A stretch of DNA of 64,000 nt from Peromyscus leucopus (Eukaryota; Chordata; Mammalia; Rodentia; Cricetidae): positions 59,577,334-59,641,333 of the forward strand of contig NC_051084.1 in the NCBI RefSeq assembly GCF_004664715.2, given 5' to 3'. Every line of letters starts with the position of its first letter. Positions within the stretch are counted from its first letter, which is position 1. The translations under genes and the position numbers were made by a program. Positions 11,428-22,436 of this stretch are shown here, piece by piece. Below the pieces are notes generated by a model. That model was not told the DNA's origin and made no database searches. It worked only from the letters and a program-made list of their open reading frames with translations.

Positions 11428-12115
11428 ATGTCATTTTCAAACAAAAATTGGTTTGTGATTCTCTTCCCCCATTTGTTCTCCAACCTCCTAACAGACCGTT
11501 TTACCCTTCCATCCTCCCCACATCCCCCTTTCTTCTTTCATTTCATACATGTCCTACTAACATCCTCTTTTTCTAGCACATCTCTTTCCCCCTCTCCTGG
11601 TCTCCTTCCTGGTTTCAGAGTCTGAATGACTTACTAACACACACGGACTGAATGAGTCTTAATGACACACACAGACACTGCAAACTCAGATCCACATGGG
11701 CCGGAACACTAACTTTTATCTTTCTGAGTTTAGGTTCATGTATTTTCCAGGTTTGTTAATTTTCCTGAAAAATTTCATGATTTCATTTTTCTTTACCAGT
11801 AAATAAAATTCTGTTATGTCTATATAACACATATTTATTATCAGTTCACCTGCTGATTGACATCTAGTTGCATATCCATAGATGTGCAGTAGTCTCTGTG
11901 GTAGGGTATGGAGTTCTTTAGCTATATGCTCAGGAGTGGTGCAGTTGAGTCATGTGGAAGTTCTTTCTTCCTTTTTTTTTTTTTTTTTTGAGAAACCTCC
12001 ATACTTATTTCCATTCCATAACAGCTTCACTAGCCTACACTCCTACCAATAGTGAGCAAGGGATCCTCTTTTCCCAAATTCTTTCTAACATTTCTTATCT
12101 GTTTCCTTTATGACA
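11428..12115 (-). mobile_element. L1 3' UTR and ORF2 end, minus-oriented part
   Basis: The pyrimidine-rich run at 11463-11605 is the antisense of the L1 polypurine tract. It is followed by 'aatttcatgatttcattttt', 'tgttatgtctatataacac'-like decayed ORF2 sequence and the clear antisense ORF2 blocks 'gctcaggagtggtgcagttg' and 'cactcctaccaatagtg'. It ends near 12115, where orientation flips. With 12116-12425 it forms one L1 with an inverted 5' part. Confidence 0.7.
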
Positions 12116-12425
12116 GAAATTACATGGTCCTCTCAATAGATGTAAGAAAAGCTCTTGGAGAAGTTTGACACACCCTCATGAAAAAAAGGTTTGGAAAAAT
12201 TAGAAATAGATTGAACATACCTCAAAACAATGAAGGCTGTATACAACAAACCTATAGCTAACATTATAATAAATTGGGAAAAACTGAACATTCACTAAAA
12301 ATGTTGAATAATGCAAGGGTGCTTACTCTCTTCTTTATTCAATATAGACTTGAGTCTTAGATAGCATTTAAGACCAAAGAAAGGTATAAAAGAAATAAAA
12401 ACAGCAAAAGGATTACTCCACCATG
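12116..12425 (+). mobile_element. L1 ORF2 reverse-transcriptase fragment, inverted part
   Basis: The sense strand reads 'cctctcaatagatgtaagaa', 'caccctcatg', 'gctgtatacaacaaacctat', 'agctaacattataataaatt', 'gggtgcttactctcttcttt', 'attcaatatagacttgag'. This is the RT domain region just before the catalytic YADD segment. It is earlier in ORF2 than the flanking minus-strand piece and in the opposite orientation, as expected for twin priming. Confidence 0.75.
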
Positions 12426-12529
12426 GAGCAAGTCTTTGTTAATAAATATTACCACTGGCAGAAAGCCTAAAAATGAAAAGATATGTGTATTACAATCTCC
12501 CTTCCTTCCCACATCACTCCTTGAGCATT

Positions 12530-12637
12530 TCACTTAGCCCAGACTAGCTTCAAGTTTTCTCTGTAGTTGAAGATGGCCTTGGACCCTAGAGCTTGCCAAG
12601 TGGTGGGATTGTAGATTTGAGACTCCATGCCAGGTAT
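12530..12637 (-). repeat. Old 7SL-derived monomer (B1/PB1-like)
   Basis: 'gcccagactagcttcaagtt', 'gttgaagatggccttgga' and 'aagtggtgggattgtagat' match the antisense of early B1-type monomers at low identity. Confidence 0.55.
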
Positions 12638-12644
12638 GCTGGTT

Positions 12645-13035
12645 AGTTTCTATAAACTTAACACAAATGAGAGCCACCTGGGGGAAAAGGATCCTTGATT
12701 AAGGAATTACTCCAATGGGATTGATCAGTGGACATGTTTGTGGCGCCTTCTCTGAATTGCTAGTGGATGCATCGGGGCTCAGCCCACTCTGGGTGTTGCC
12801 AGCTCACAGCAGGTCAATAAGAAAAGTAGCTGAGCAAGCCAGGGAGTTGAAGCCAGTAAACAGTATTCCTCCACTGTCTCTGCTTCAGTTCCTGCCTCCA
12901 GGTTCCCCCTGTCTTGGCCTCCTGCCCTGGTTTCCTTGGATGATGAATTCTAACCTGCAAGATGAAATAAACCATTTACTCCCCAAGTTGCTTTTGGTCA
13001 TGATTTTATCATAGCAACAGAAAGCTAACTAGGAC
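12645..13035 (+). repeat. MaLR-like rodent interspersed repeat
   Basis: 'ctggttagtttctataaact' starts it, followed by 'ctcagcccactctgggtgtt', 'gctgagcaagccagg', 'gaaataaaccatttactccc', 'ttgcttttggtcatga' and 'aagctaactaggacac'. It is an abundant rodent repeat of about 390 bp with an LTR-like (MLT1-type) end; I do not assign the family. It contains a 99-codon chance frame. Confidence 0.6.
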
Positions 13036-13164
13036 ACCCAGCTAAGTCACTTATTTTCATCCATCTACAACCACAAAATTTATTTTTTGTTTTTATCTTA
13101 TCATAAAGACTGTAGAATTTCTCCAGTCTGTCATGTGCTTGTTTGTTTGGAGGCAACAAATAAA

Positions 13165-13219
13165 TAAATAAATTGTCAAGTGTGTATATAATCGATATAC
13201 ACACTTGACAATTTATTTA
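13165..13219. repeat. Perfect 25-bp inverted repeat (hairpin)
   Basis: Arms at 13165-13189 and 13195-13219 are exactly complementary and separated by only 5 nt ('aatcg'). The arm core is 'aattgtcaagtgtgtatat'. A TAAA repeat precedes the left arm. It would extrude as a cruciform or form a strong RNA hairpin. Confidence 0.95.
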
Positions 13220-14344
13220 AACAACACAAAACTATCAACACAGCACTTACCTAACCCTGAACTCAATTCTTTCCCGGTTGACTCACATCTTTGGAGGTCA
13301 TAGTGCCACTGAGTATGGGAGGGAGTGAAAAATGACTTAGCAAGGCCTATTAATTGAATGAGTGAGGCCAAAGGTGATTTACAATGGAGATGAGAAGTGA
13401 CTTGGAGCCTGAATAGGCCACTGGGAGCTGCTTTTGCTTCCGAGTCAACAGTATTTATGACATCTTCTTTGAGCTGGTAAGATACCAGCCCTGGGTATTG
13501 CACAGTGGTTGTATTTATGTGGGTTACTTTTCCTACCATTTAAATTTTTCCTGGAGGCATCCTCTGTGCCTAGACTTGCTTTTCCATTTCTTCAGTAAGA
13601 ATCCCAATTGATTCTAATTGAGATTCTAAATTTTTACCTTGATTCTTCAATAAACATCCAACCTTTTCATAAGTTTTCAAAGAATTCAGACATTTTTCTG
13701 AAATCTCAATGAAAAGAAAGTAGTTTAGCTGCCTACTCTCTGTTAAGTCCCAAAGAAGCAGACTTTGTGATCACCTTTTTGAGTTATCAGAGTAGTAAAT
13801 ACCAACATTTCAGATTTAACAGAGGCAGTATGGAACCTTCTGACCCACGACAAACCTTCCATAAATCAGGGCAGGAAGCTCCTTAGTTGTTTCTATTTTC
13901 TAATTTAAGGTGACACCAAATATCTGTCATTCACACCCAGATGTGAGAGATTTACTCAGTGCTTCTAGATTTGGAGAAAGCACCCAGGCAGAGAATGTGC
14001 CTCATTTTTTCAGAACACTGGCAGTGAGGTGAAGCCAGCCCCAAGCTTCTTCCATGCACATCCCCAGCAAAGCAGAGGCACGTTCTAGTGCTTGCTGGGA
14101 TGCTAAGACTCCCTGTTGGTCCAGTCTCCTCTCATATCTTCAAATAGGCAACTCTACAAGAAAAGAGGAGAATGAGTTGCACAGCCAGAGAGCATCCTTT
14201 TTACTAGAGCATCAGTTATCCTGAAGCAGAAGCTGCTGACTGTACTCTTACTCCCATGATCCTCTTTGGTATTAGTTCACAACTAATAGGACTTTATGGT
14301 ATACCTCTGTCTCCATCAAAATTTCTTATAAAAAGGAACCAAAA
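13220..14344. other. Unassigned stretch, possibly decayed retrocopy
   Basis: On the minus strand, a Glu/Lys/Leu-rich frame near 13590-13750 ends '...ILTEEMEKQV' then stop. A second open frame covers 13213-13539 (108 codons). Together they could be a degraded processed gene, but I recognise neither protein and the frames do not join. The rest shows no known repeat. Confidence 0.25.
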
Positions 14345-14800
14345 AAAAACATGCAAAAAACAAAACTGTCTTCTGGACATGACACAGCAGGTATACTCAG
14401 GAACTCACTGCAGCTGTGGTCATCTGTACAAGACCTGCACAAGATTGGGCTCATTTCACTGCACATGGGGAGAGTCCATGAGGCCTCACACCTCCAAGAT
14501 GGACTATTGGTTGTTAGGGGAGGAGATATAAGTTTCTTCAGTGGTGTGGCCTGATAACTGAGCATCTGAGCTAGCTTCCCTGAATAATCACCCACCCATG
14601 TTCAGGAACTTACTCTACTCAGTGGCCACACACAAAACAGAGACATGAGAACACAAGGGGGACCTTTTGAGAAGGGTGGCAGTGGAAGAGATGGGATGAA
14701 GGAAGTGTATAAGGTGTGGAAATGACTACAGTTCATTATAGAAGCATATGAAACTGCCAAGAAACTTCAAAATTCTAAGATCATTTATGAAGCAAAATCA
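14345..14800 (+). mobile_element. L1 3' UTR fragment
   Basis: 'cagctgtggtcatctgtaca', 'agacctgcacaagattggg', 'gagagtccatgaggcc', 'gatggactattggttgttag', 'gtttcttcagtggtgtggcc' and 'tctactcagtggccacac' are blocks of a rodent L1 3' UTR subtype, also seen reversed at 26925-27374. No ORF2 is attached. Confidence 0.7.
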
Positions 14801-15264
14801 TTGGTAGCCCAAACCTCCTTCTCCATCAACACACAGCTAGATCTAGGACACAGGTTTCAGTGAAATACCAGCAAACTGTAGGCCCTGAACGACCTCTTCT
14901 CTGACATGATTGCTCACAATGCCGGTAAGAATTTCATTGTATACAACAAAGAACTCCAATAGGTAGCCTTGTTTCCATTTGCTGTGAAGAGGAAAAAAAC
15001 AAAAAAACGACAACAAAAAACTGAAACAAACAAAAACCACTTCAGGACTTGATTAGAGTAAATCATTAGGGAGTGGGTTTGCTGATGTATTATTTTCAAT
15101 AAATTAAAATTCTGCATAAAATATCAGTGGATAATCATGAAGGAGATTGTCAGTATCCCTGAAGACCTATAGCAAATGTATGAAATGAAAGAGTGAAATA
15201 AGTAGGTGAAGTAGCTTATCTGAGAGTAGAAATCTGATCCAGAGACATTGCCTCTCCCCTCTCC
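14801..15264. other. Unassigned stretch
   Basis: No gene or repeat named. There is an A-rich run at 14994-15035. Confidence 0.4.
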
Positions 15265-15372
15265 CCACCATCCCATCCTCTCACACACAGAGCTCAGGGT
15301 TACAACAGAGATACTGATCCACCACCCAATCCTCTCACACACAGAGCTCAGGGTTACAGCAGAGATATGAAA
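15265..15372. repeat. Two-copy 54-bp tandem duplication
   Basis: Each copy contains 'cctctcacacacagagctca' followed by 'gggttacaacagagata' or the variant 'gggttacagcagagata'. The shared block starts at 15277 and 15331, a period of 54. Only a few differences separate the copies. Confidence 0.9.
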
Positions 15373-15604
15373 GTTGGTGCTGAGAACTTTAACATGTTCA
15401 ATAAAGGTCTCTTAAATCAAATTCTTGTTTCTTTGAGCTTCAGGTCTTCTACTTTCCCTGGTTTGTCCTTGGAGGTCCATTTTTCCCCTCTTCTTTTCAT
15501 AACAGAATCTTTCCTTGCCACCCATGTTTGGTCCTTGATAGTGCTCAACACTTTTGCAGGGCTCAGCAAAGGTTTTGTGTTGGAATAAGACATTTCAGGT
15601 TTGT

Positions 15605-15985
15605 CATATTTTTTTTCTCAACTTGACAGGAACTTACCTGAAAAGATGGAATCCTAATTGATGAACTGCCTCCGTCAGATTGGCTTGTGGGTATGCCTGT
15701 GGGGGCATTTTCTTGATTGCTGATTGATGTGGAAGGGCCCAGTCCACTGTGGGCAGGGTAATCCTTGAGCAGGTGTGTATAAAAAAGGTAGCTGAGCAAG
15801 TCAAGAGAAGAAAGCCAGTCAGCAGCGTTCTCTCATGAGCTCTGCCTCAGCTTCTGTCTTGAGTTGCTACCTTGGCTATCCACAATGATGGACTGTAACA
15901 TGTTAGCTAAAATAAATGCTATCCCTTTTCAGTTGCTTTTCTTGGTGCTGTTTATCACAGAGACAGAAAGCAAACTCTAACAAGG
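15605..15985 (+). repeat. MaLR-like rodent interspersed repeat
   Basis: Same family as 12645-13035: 'tcaacttgacaggaactta', 'gcattttcttgattgctgat', 'gggcccagtccactgtgggc', 'gctgagcaagtcaag', 'tcagttgcttttcttggtgc', 'gcaaactctaacaagg'. Confidence 0.6.
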
Positions 15986-16147
15986 TTGCAAAAAGAAATA
16001 GAAATTCCCCCAATGCAGGGGGTCTGAAGAACTCTTTTGGAAATTAGATGTTGCAAATTTATTACTGCAATAAAATATCATTATCATTACTACTATTAAT
16101 TTTAAGCATCAATTCTGGTTTTATTCCACTTAAAATAGCTTCAATTT

Positions 16148-16222
16148 ATTCCTGTATTGGGGATTAAACCCCAAGCTCTGTGCGTAAGTGGCAAACACTC
16201 TACCCCTGAGCTCTCTCCTCCA
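16148..16222 (-). repeat. ID-like tRNA-derived SINE fragment
   Basis: 'tattggggattaaaccccaa' and 'gcaaacactctacccctgag' read as the antisense of an ID-type head carrying the A and B box region. Confidence 0.6.
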
Positions 16223-17105
16223 TCTAACTTCTGAATGTCTTCAATGATAATTTAAGAAGCGTTCTACAAACTGACACATGACTTAACACGCTGGCTTCAA
16301 AGAGTCATTCTTGTGCTGCACTCTCCATCCATCCCTGACTTTTAAATCTGTGGACCCAAGCACATTTAACTCTTACTTGTTTCTCTGGCACCTGAGGTCA
16401 CATTTTTAACTAGTATTCTAATCTCATTTTTTTTTTATTCAGAAAGTTCGCCAATTGCATATGCATTTGGAAAAAAAATGCTGAGAACTCAACACTCCAG
16501 TTCAGTCTTCCCTACTTTGATACATTCCTCATTGGGGTAGACTAGTATTCTGTGTATGATAATTATAGCTTTGGGAACACTGCTTTTACTAAGTCAACTA
16601 CTGTACCATAATTTATTCTTTTACACAAATTTTATTATGCTGAAATTAGAACTCGGTTTGCCATCGGATTCATATTCTTGACAGCGATCACCAACTTTAC
16701 ACTTTTATAACAACTTCATATAGTTTGCCATTTGGTTTCATTTTCTTCTAGAGACTTCTTTTGCAGAGTTCTGGGTCCTCTGCTATGGTGTGGATTGGTG
16801 TCCCTCTGTGTTTGCTCACAGCTCTCATCTTGTGATATAAGCAACTGCAGAATTCTCTTTGCCTCAGCTCTGGGTGGAGCCGCCAGGTACCAGTTCCATG
16901 CATTTTTTTTTTTTTTGATAGCTTCTTTACTTTGTAGCTCACATCCTTGAGTAACTTCTTTGAAAAGGAATGCCTGAAAGATAGAATGTTGAGATCTTAT
17001 AAATCTGAAAATGTCCTTATTCTGCTTCTACATTATTTAATAAATATTCTGAATACGTACAGAAATTTGAGGGGGAAATTATTTCACTAAAACTTTTGCA
17101 AGTAA
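16223..17105. other. Unassigned AT-rich stretch
   Basis: No gene or repeat recognised. T-runs occur at 16427-16436 and 16903-16916. Confidence 0.4.
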
Positions 17106-17107
17106 AG

Positions 17108-17338
17108 CCTAGAGAGATGTCTTAGCAGTAAGGAACACTGCCTACTCTTCCAGAGGATCTGAGTTAAATTCCCAGAAGCCCTATGGCAGCTACAACTGTC
17201 TGTAATTCTAGTCTTGGGGGATCCAATGTCATCTTTGCCCTCCAAGGGCACCAGGCACAACACGTGATGCAAGACATGCATGCATATGAAACACCTAAAA
17301 TAAATAAATTACACATAAAATAAATAAATTAAAAGAAT
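17108..17338 (+). repeat. B2 SINE
   Basis: 'gcctagagagatgtcttagc', 'actcttccagaggatctgag', 'ttaaattcccagaagccct', 'gcagctacaactgtctgta' and a tail of AAATAAAT units match near full-length B2. The tRNA-derived A and B boxes lie in the first 70 nt. Confidence 0.88.
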
Positions 17339-17454
17339 AATTTTGTACACATGGCTATATTGCTTTTTGCCTCTTAATGTGGATGCTATAGGCAGTTACA
17401 GGTTGAAGCTCAGGAACTCAGCAAAAATACTTTAAATACAGACTTGGGAATAAA

Positions 17455-17535
17455 ACTTTTAATAGTAGTTAGTGGTTAGTGTTCAGTGTTAGTAGTTAGT
17501 GAACAGTAACTAACACATAGTAGTTAGTGTTCAGT
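17455..17535. repeat. Degenerate TAGTTAGTG-type minisatellite
   Basis: Variants of 'tagttagtg', 'gttagtg' and 'ttcagtg' recur about eight times, with one inverted unit ('aacagtaactaacac'). Confidence 0.7.
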
Positions 17536-17734
17536 CAGAGCATATGTAAAAGTGAGGAGTAGAACAGATAGCCCTTAGAATCAACACTTGAGAGGAAAGA
17601 ATTTTCAAAATGGATCCGAGGAATGGACCCTCATAGCACATTATACAGTTACAGTCAAAGCAAACTGCCTTTCAAAGAATGAGGAATGTCCACCACCAAA
17701 GCGATGCCAATGAACGTAAATGCTAAGTAAGATG

Positions 17735-17935
17735 AAGCTGATAGACATGTAGGAGCAGCCGCACAGACAAAGTAGAAACTGATCAAATGTGCAGGGTGGG
17801 GAAAGAGTCCTTGATTTCCTAGTGTGGAGCCCCAGGTTAGCAACCGCACCATTTACTGAGATTAGGATATCAGGAGAATGGCGGATTTTGGGAAGTACAG
17901 TTTTGGAGAATTTGAGGCCCCTCTCAAACACCCAA
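17735..17935 (-). mobile_element. Ancient LINE L2 fragment
   Basis: The minus strand reads 'cctcaaattctccaaaactg', 'tacttcccaaaatc' and 'atctcagtaaatggtgcggt', matching remembered L2 sequence. It is mammal-wide and strongly diverged. A 106-codon frame overlaps it and is not intact L2 coding sequence. Confidence 0.5.
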
Positions 17936-17939
17936 GGTT

Positions 17940-19536
17940 TTTGAGCAATCCTAATGAGCATGATTTTGGGAGAGCAATCCTGTTTCCTTGAGATGGAAGG
18001 AGAGAAAGAGTTTCTTCAATAAGGAGAGTGTGATTCATCCTAGTGAAGCAGCCACTGAAAGAGCATCAAATTTTAGGGAGTCTGGAGAAAGATTGGAGGG
18101 AATGCCATGGGGGCAGCTAGTGGGTGTCTCAGGTCAGTTATTTACACCCTGTCCCACTCCCACTCAGCTCTTCCAAGCTTTTCATGAATTTCTGATGTTA
18201 ATTATATATTCATAAAATATGGCAATTTCTTTGTACTTAGCCTGAGAACCTCTAGAGCTAAATTAATATAATCTCTATTTTCTGCTTTACCAAGCTGTTA
18301 AGTAATTTAATGAAACGTACACAACTGTGCAGTTGGTGGTTGATTTATTTTAAATGTCACATCAAGTCTATGTTGATTTGGATATGTTATGTTACTATTG
18401 TTCACACTTGGGTTCATGAGTTATATTGTCTGTTTTTTTCCTACAAATTTTACTTAAATGAGGGCTGTCCAACAAAAACATTGTTAGCCATTCATGATCT
18501 GAATTTTTGGTATATGAATTAATTTCTGTTACACATTAAAATGAGACATTTGATTTATAATAAATAAGGCAATAGAATTACTCATTAGTAGCCTTTTTAA
18601 GATAAGCTATTTGGTTTGCCCTTTCTCCCTTCTTCTTAATTTCAGTGAAGGTCATTTTTGTTCTGGGGATTTGCTTTTGGGGATTCTCCAAATATTCCAT
18701 CATGTATGCTCTCCCTATGTACCTTGCTCATGTGTAAGAGAATCCAGCAGCCTGGCCTATTTTCCTCCCAAAGAGACTGTGGAGATTTGGTCCAGTCTTA
18801 TGCACTCCCCCCGCCCCACTTTCTACACCGTGGCACTGGGCACAATTCTGAACAAAAAAATCTTCTTGCCTTTCACCATCACCCATTTTTTTTTATTTGC
18901 TGAACGCCACAGTTGCTATAACCAAAAGACAGATGTCCCATTCTCTCCTTATAATTTCTTTATACACTTTTAACTTCAGAAAACTATTAGCCTCAGAAAA
19001 CGAGAGAGGACCCTGTTACCCTTTCCTGGTTGAATTTGGTAGAGCTCATAGGCTTTCATTTTTATAAATACTTTGTAAATTTCTAGTGAAAATCCTAAAC
19101 CTACATGTATATGTGTGAACACACATGCATCTGTGCATATGTATTTGCATATGTATATGTCCATGTATGTGTGTGGGCAGGTTTTAAATTACAAATTCAA
19201 TTACTTCATAGGCAGAGTGCTATTTATAGTATTTATTTCTTCTCGAATGGGTTTTGATATTTTGTATTTTTAACTACACAAGTTTGTACGGTTGTCATGT
19301 CACTTTGATAAACTGACGACTTTGTCATAAAATGATGTTATCTATCCTCAGGATAGTCAATACTCAGATTTCTTCTTGGTCAACTACTAATATGGCCACT
19401 ACAGCTTTAATTGTATTACTAGTGCCATGCTATATCTTTTTCAATCCTTTGTATTTGACTCATCACTAGACCTTTGTAGCTAATGGCATTTAAAAATTTT
19501 ACATTTTAGAAATCCTTTTCAAGTTGGTGTTGTATC
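17940..19536. other. Unassigned AT-rich stretch
   Basis: No gene or repeat family named. A 120-codon plus-strand frame at 18611-18973 shows no recognisable motif or splice context. A TATG/TG-rich patch lies at 19105-19172. Confidence 0.4.
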
Positions 19537-19692
19537 AGATTTTTTGTTTTCTGAGAAAGGGTTTCTCTGTGTAGCTTTGTGCCTTTCCTGGAACTCACTT
19601 TGGAGACCAGGCTGGCCTCAAACTCACAGAGATCCACCTGCCTCTGCCTCCCAAGTACTGGGATTAAAGGCATGCACCACCACCACCCGGCC
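19537..19692 (-). repeat. B1 SINE
   Basis: The antisense B1 reads 'gggtttctctgtgtagcttt', 'gtgcctttcctggaactcac', 'accaggctggcctcaaactc', 'tactgggattaaaggcatgc', 'accacccggcc'. 'cagatt' flanks both ends as part of a short target duplication. It has the cricetid-type 'gctttgtgcctttcctgg'. Confidence 0.93.
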
Positions 19693-20519
19693 AGATTCTT
19701 TTATGTCACTGTGAACAAATACCTCAGAGGAACAGGGAGAAATAATTTCCTCTGCTGTCTTCAGGAAATTTTGTGCATAGTTGTTTGGCTAGATGTACTC
19801 AGACAGAGCATCAGAGTGATAGGAGTATGTGGTAGAGACTGCCACCTTCTAGTTGGTGTACAGGAAGCAGAAAGGGAGAGACATAAAGGAAAAAGACAAG
19901 GAAAGATACAGACCTGAGGGCATCGTCCCAGTGATCCACTTCTTCCAATCAGACCCACCACACAGAAGCATGTCATCACTGGTAGAACATGCTGCAATAT
20001 TTAAATTGTATTGGAGTGCTGACTTTAGCAGACATTTTATGGTCTTTTTGTCTCTGGAAAACAAAACACAGACTCACCAAGTATATACTTCACCAATGCC
20101 CTAGGGATTTCTTAATTCAATCATGAACTTAGAAATCAAAAATAACCACCACAAGCCTACCTATGTTTAACGTGGTTGTAGATTCGATTAACTGTTCATC
20201 TACTGTTAACCTATTTTTTTTCCCATTGTCCCATTGATTATATCCTTTTCTTGATCTTGGATACTTTGATTTTCTCTGCTGTATTTCTTTTGATAGTATA
20301 TTTACTATAATTGGGTTGTCATTTTCTTTGTTGCCTTAGGGTATGTGGTACAGATCTTTAACTTACCATGGTCTACTTTCCAATTATGTACAACTTCACA
20401 TATATTATCAGAATCTTACTTCCATTTCCTCCCTTTCATAGTCTTTATGATATTGTTGTCATGTACTTTATGACATGTTGTGAATGCTACAGTAGCTTAT
20501 CGTTAAACAGTCGGGTATC
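19693..20519. other. Unassigned stretch
   Basis: No gene or repeat named. A 112-codon frame at 19579-19917 starts inside the B1 and is a repeat artefact. Confidence 0.4.
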
Positions 20520-20745
20520 TCTGTGCTGGTAATCAGAGGCACTTAGGATTCTGTAGATAGAGGATCCCCAGTGAGAAGACAGCTGGAGCTACCAAGCCAG
20601 TTCTAGTTCAGCCTGGACAACTTACCTGAACCCTTCCAAACATAAAAAGTGGGGACAAAGAAGGTAGGAAGGTATATTGTAGTTCTGTAGCAGAGTGCTT
20701 GCCTGGGGTCTGAGAAACCTGGGTTCAACTCTAGGCAGGGGGAGG
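20520..20745 (+). repeat. B1-ID type composite SINE
   Basis: A B1-like part ('ttctgtagatagaggatccc', 'gttctagttcagcctggaca') is followed by an ID-type head ('tagcagagtgcttgcctggg', 'acctgggttcaactctagg'). It is diverged. Confidence 0.5.
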
Positions 20746-20929
20746 TCAAAGAGGTATGTTTAACAGATTGAAATAAGAATAAGAATACCCTACCACCTAA
20801 TGCCTTCCATTTCCAATTGTGGTGGGCTTTGGGTAGATCTGTATGGTTGTCTGGTTTCATTTGCCCTCTGCTTGGAGTGTGCTCTGTGGCCTCTCTCTCT
20901 GTGGCAGTTGTCTGGTGACAGGCTCCTTC

Positions 20930-21310
20930 AGCTTCTCTCTGTCGTCAGCTTTGCTTTTAAATTTATTTTTCATGGCTAACGCATTTTACATTGACAGTAT
21001 TTTATCTCAGGATTTTCAATGTGCTGCATCACTGGCATATTTATTAGTTTGAATTGTTTCCAACAAGAAATCTGCCATCATTATCCTCATTCCTCTTCAA
21101 CACAGTGTGTCTATTTTCTCCGAATGCCTTCGAGAGTTTTTCTCTTTGTCAATAATTTTGAGAGATTTGATTAGAAAGTCGTTGGTATAATCTTTTTCAT
21201 CTCCCTTTGGGATTTATTTAGCTTTGTCTATGGATTTGTAATTTTTATCAGCTGCAGAAAATTTTGGCTGTTATTTCTTTAGATTTTTTTCTATACCATC
21301 TACTCTCATG
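20930..21310 (-). mobile_element. Ancient LINE (L1M-like) fragment
   Basis: 'caacaagaaatctgccatca', 'gagagtttttctctttgtca', 'tttgggatttatttagctt' and 'ttggctgttatttctttaga' resemble the antisense of a mammal-wide L1M-type 3' region. Identity is low. Confidence 0.35.
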
Positions 21311-21326
21311 TCTATTTTGAGTGTGT

Positions 21327-21545
21327 TGATAGATAGACTATAGGTAGAAAATAGATGAAAGACAGATGATAGATAGATATAGGTAGGTGATAGATAATTG
21401 GTGATAGATAATTGATAGATGACAGAAGGATAGATGGTGATAGATGATTGATAGAAAGATAGACGATAGATTATATATATAGTAGGAGGTAGATAATAGA
21501 TGATAGATCAATGACAGATAGATGATAGATGATAGATAGGTACTT
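21327..21545. repeat. Degenerate (TAGA)n tetranucleotide tract
   Basis: About 220 nt of imperfect TAGA/GATA units with point changes, interrupted by ATTG and TATATA patches. Confidence 0.9.
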
Positions 21546-21591
21546 GATGATACTGTGTAATTTGTAGTTTATTAATTTTTTCTGCAATTAT

Positions 21592-21765
21592 TGTATTTTT
21601 GTTATTATTTTATGTGTGTGAATGTTTTGCCTTCATATTTGTGGATCACATGCATATCTGGTACTCTTAGAGACTAGAAGGAGGTTCCAGATTCCCTGGA
21701 ACTGGTTATGGTTGGTTTTGAGCTGCCATTTGAGTGCTGGGAATTGAAACTGGGTCTTCTCAAAG
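21592..21765 (-). repeat. B2/B3-group SINE
   Basis: The antisense reads 'attttatgtgtgtgaatgtt', 'ttgccttcatatttgtgga', 'ccctggaactggttatggtt' and 'tgagctgccatttgagtgct'. The tRNA head is lost where the next repeat begins. Confidence 0.7.
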
Positions 21766-21774
21766 AATGTCTTA

Positions 21775-22140
21775 GGGGTTTTACTGCTGTGAAGAGACCC
21801 CATGACCATGGCATCTCTGATAAAGAAAACATTTAACTGTGGTGGCTCACTTAGAGTTTCAGAGGTTCAGTCCAACATCATCATGGTGGGGAGCTTGGTA
21901 GCATGCAGGTAGATGTGGTGCTGGAAGAATAGCTGAGAGTCCTACATCTTGCAGGCAACAGGAAGTGGGCTAGGACACTGGGCAGTATCCTGGGCATAGG
22001 AAACCTCAAAATCTACCCCCACAATGACACACTTCCTCCAACAAGGCCGTATCTACTCCAGCAAAGCCACGCCTCCTAATAGTGCCCATCCTTATGAGAG
22101 TATGGTGGTCAATTACATTCAAACTAGAACATTCTTAACT
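21775..22140 (-). repeat. MaLR-like rodent interspersed repeat
   Basis: 'tgctgtgaagagaccccatg', 'agaaaacatttaactgtggt', 'gagaggttcagtc'-like sequence near 21860, 'ctgagagtcctacatcttgc', 'gacacacttcctccaacaag' and 'cacgcctcctaatagtgccc' match a common rodent LTR-like repeat in reverse. Confidence 0.6.
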
Positions 22141-22436
22141 ATGGAGCCATCTATCCAATATTGGAATTACTAGATTTAATTGGACATTAATTCAATACTG
22201 TGTATTTTTTATGTTTGACATTTGTCATAAGAAGCTTTAAATTTTTTTCACAATATATACATCACTATTCAACTTTTGAATTCGTAAGAAATGCATTTAA
22301 AGGCACTGTAATTCACCGCCAGCTGTAATAACCATATCAGTTTCAAGAGATTCTATTTCTACCTCATTTGGGGTCCTATTTTCTTGCTTCTTACTGTGTC
22401 TACCAGATTTGTGAATTCTACCTTGGTGTGTGCTTG

